Origin: Caprimulgus europaeus
Taxonomy: Eukaryota > Chordata > Aves > Caprimulgiformes > Caprimulgidae
Direction of reading: 5' to 3'
DNA: 64,000 nt
Assembly (NCBI GenBank): GCA_907165065.1
Contig: OU015529.1
Span: 9,123,554-9,187,553, forward strand
Below, piece after piece: positions 61,848 through 64,000 of the stretch. The notes beneath the pieces were generated by a model, which was not told the origin of the DNA, ran no database searches, and worked only from the letters and a program-made list of their open reading frames with translations. Made by a program: the position numbers and the translations under genes. How positions within the stretch are numbered: position 1 is the first letter of the stretch; each line of letters begins with the position of its first letter.

Positions 61848-64000
61848 CTGTAAAAATTGGGAGAGAAGAGAAAGCAAATAATGGATTAAAGAAAGATAAC
61901 ATCTGAACTGCATACTTCTGTGTTGAATTATATTTCCTAACTGAACAATCTGATTGAAACCTTCACATTTAACTAATACTACATTAACCACCTCAGTATC
62001 AGACACTAATCCCAGACAATTATATTTAAACTAAACCAACAATGACGATAAGGAGATTATTTCTCTGAAAAATAAACCCAGACATGAAAACGACACCAAA
62101 ATTAATCTCAATCGGATTACTTTGACCAGAAAAACTTTAATTACATGGCTTTTCTAATTCATGCTGCAGCATTCTATTAAAAAAACCAAAAACCAAACAA
62201 ACAAAAAACCCACCACTAAGCAGAAAGGTTATTGTATAGTTTTCTTCAGGAACAGTTCACAGAACTAAAATGTGATTTTCCACACATTCAGTCTATAGGG
62301 ATTTCATTCAGCGTGTGCACAAGAGAGCACATACTCTTAATAGCAAAGCAACTTAAGTCTTGAGGAAATTCAGTGTCATCAGAGCCCAAAGAAAAGGGAC
62401 AAAGTGTGTACAGCATCCTCTTGCACACATTTATTAAAATCAAATCCCTTAGGGGAGTACTTTGAGCTCTTTTAAAGGGATGCAAAACAGATTTTCCAGT
62501 CTTTATGAACAACATACCTCAAAGAGCAAGGCTGTCTGTTTTGATAAGTAATGAATGATTTACTTAAATATTGACTGAAAGCAAATCCTACTAAATCTCA
62601 AATCTCATCTAGAGTAGCAAATGAAGGCATACAAAGTCAGAGAACAAATTCCAGCTTGGCTTCACAGACTGGCTCAAGGACAGTTTATCCTGGGTAGAAA
62701 AACTGCCTCTTGTTCTAAGAATGATGCTTAGTCTTTGCTAGGACATTTCAGAAGCATATACACTCTGCATCTCATCTGCATGGTGTTGGCAGCTGTCTTC
62801 TGCATACTGCAATGTAATATTCTATAGTTTACCCTAAATTCAATCTTACCTGATTAAAAAAAAAAAAAGCTTAGCTCATTGGACAAAGTTTTGCAAGGTA
62901 CAGAGCACTGAGTCTTAGAAAAGAGACTAGACGATAAAGAAACCACCTAATACAAGAAGTTTGGATCAACCATACAAAAATTTCAGACCTGCATGCACAT
63001 ACATCAAGAAAGATGAACTCAAACTGGCAGGCATGTAAAATATAGGTGATCAGCAGAAAGACAGTCTATTTAGTGCAGCAAAACAAAGACTTGAGAAGGT
63101 TATAATGCTGTCTATATAACTATAGTTGATGGTAAACAACAGAGTCCAGGACCATATGAAGAACTTGCTCATTACTCAGACAGAGTAGTCAGTAAATGAC
63201 TGACCAAACTGTCTGGCCTGTCTTCAAGAGTACACTTGAAATTTATGCAAACTTTTCAACTATTTTTTCCATTTGAGGCAGGTAAGCATTTTGTGATTTG
63301 GAATTTAAATCACTCTTATGCAGTGGTGCTCTGTGTTACTGATCAATTTGAACTGGCAGTGTTTGAAGAAAGATGATCACATCCTTCAGTAGGAATTTGT
63401 AGTAGGATTAAATATATATACATCTGAACCTGTTATTTTCCTAGGAGGTGAAATAACATTTCAAAAACCTTGGTGAAGACCCACAAAAGGAAGTTATGCA
63501 CTGATCCAAAGGAATGGCATGAACAAATATTCTTAAAAAAAAATCCTATTCATTACACTGGCTCCCGTTCATTACACTGTCACATGGATCTCAAAAGGCA
63601 AGCCAGCATCGCTAACACAGTGGACTAATTATTTACTTATTATTTTTAAATGTAGATAGACTACAGCAGAAAGAGAGAGTTAATTAGGGAGTTGCAGGTG
63701 CTGCACAAAATTATTTGGAAAAAAATATTTCTGACACTGAGGAAAGACACTGAACAAAAAAAAGTGACCTAAAGAGCTGCATGAACTTCAAAAAGATTAC
63801 TCAGACAGCTGACAGTAAAAAAGTGCTCCTCATAGTTCTGCTTAAATGATTCAAAGTTCAGATAAAAGAACACTTCTGTGAGGAGCAATGTTTATAAATG
63901 ACACAGCAGATCCTGTACACAAGACTATTCACAGAAAAAAAAGACAAGAAGGTCATGACAACTGCTTTATCAACCACAAAAACAGATTTAACTAAGCTTC
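61848..64000 (-). other. ATRNL1: ATRNL1 intron (partial)
   Basis: Intron upstream of the first Kelch exon in the window. It has an A/C-rich tract (62178-62215), an A run (62857-62868) and a 12-bp direct repeat, ttcattacactg, spaced 19 bp apart (63549-63579). No exon was recognised in it. Confidence 0.8.

Larger units (their letters stand above)
1..64000 (-). other. ATRNL1: ATRNL1 gene, internal part (introns and 12 exons)
   Basis: The whole window lies inside one minus-strand gene. The twelve exons listed separately join in frame to about 694 residues of attractin-like 1. I chose ATRNL1 over its paralogue ATRN from diagnostic peptides such as [27 protein letters not shown] and SFPYGQCLEWQTATC, which match the ATRNL1 protein as I remember it and differ from ATRN. 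The family comprises type I membrane glycoproteins with EGF/CUB, Kelch, PSI, C-type lectin and laminin-EGF ectodomain modules and a short conserved cytoplasmic tail. Attractin itself is linked to melanocortin/agouti signalling and myelin maintenance, and ATRNL1 is reported to bind the MC4R tail. No stop codon, frameshift or broken splice site was found, so this is a live gene. The first exons, last exons and promoter are outside the window. Confidence 0.95.

Noticed and set aside
1..64000. Assignment to the paralogue ATRN
   Set aside because: Peptides such as FGYSAIYGYTS, YKPPNC and [10 protein letters not shown] match ATRNL1 and not ATRN as I remember them.
1..64000. CRISPR array, operon, tRNA, rRNA or a novel multi-gene system
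   Set aside because: No regularly spaced repeats, tRNA cloverleaf, rRNA segment or closely packed reading frames were seen. The window is explained by one intron-rich vertebrate gene with retroelement insertions.

Overview
This is vertebrate nuclear DNA, almost certainly from a bird. It is AT-rich and consists mostly of intron. It carries several CR1 LINE copies of avian type and one solo endogenous-retrovirus LTR with termini like those common in birds. No bacterial, organellar or compact-genome features are present.

One gene crosses the whole window on the minus strand: attractin-like 1 (ATRNL1), which encodes a large single-pass membrane glycoprotein. I could place twelve coding exons, read from high to low coordinates: 61847-61592, 54409-54226, 50266-50112, 35365-35281, 33417-33209, 30241-30123, 24508-24376, 23134-22953, 12544-12331, 10378-10190, 5441-5223 and 484-347. 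All have AG/GT borders, and every intron phase matches the next exon. Together they give 2083 bp of uninterrupted frame, about 694 residues, roughly the middle half of a protein of about 1380 residues. In order they encode the later Kelch repeats, cysteine-rich PSI-type modules, a C-type lectin domain, more PSI-type modules and the start of the laminin-type EGF region. The N-terminal EGF/CUB part with the first Kelch repeats, and the transmembrane and cytoplasmic part, lie outside the window, as do the promoter and the poly(A) site.

The introns run from 1.2 to 14.7 kb. They hold CR1 fragments at 6836-7131, 25465-25545, 31596-32140, 37341-37705 and 60598-60909, plus a much older CR1-like relic near 57040-57500. 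A solo LTR lies at 44884-45880 with a 5-bp target duplication. There are also several sharp inverted repeats, A/C- or G/T-rich low-complexity tracts, and one possible processed pseudogene near 1100-2097. I saw no second functional gene, RNA gene, CRISPR array or operon-like system. The observations most worth checking are an inverted pair of similar CR1 copies that flank two in-frame Kelch exons (a possible circular-RNA or exon-skipping arrangement), the phase 1-1 modular exon layout, the sense-oriented solo LTR, an unusually weak acceptor before the exon at 5223-5441, and a perfect 17-bp hairpin at 54651-54691.
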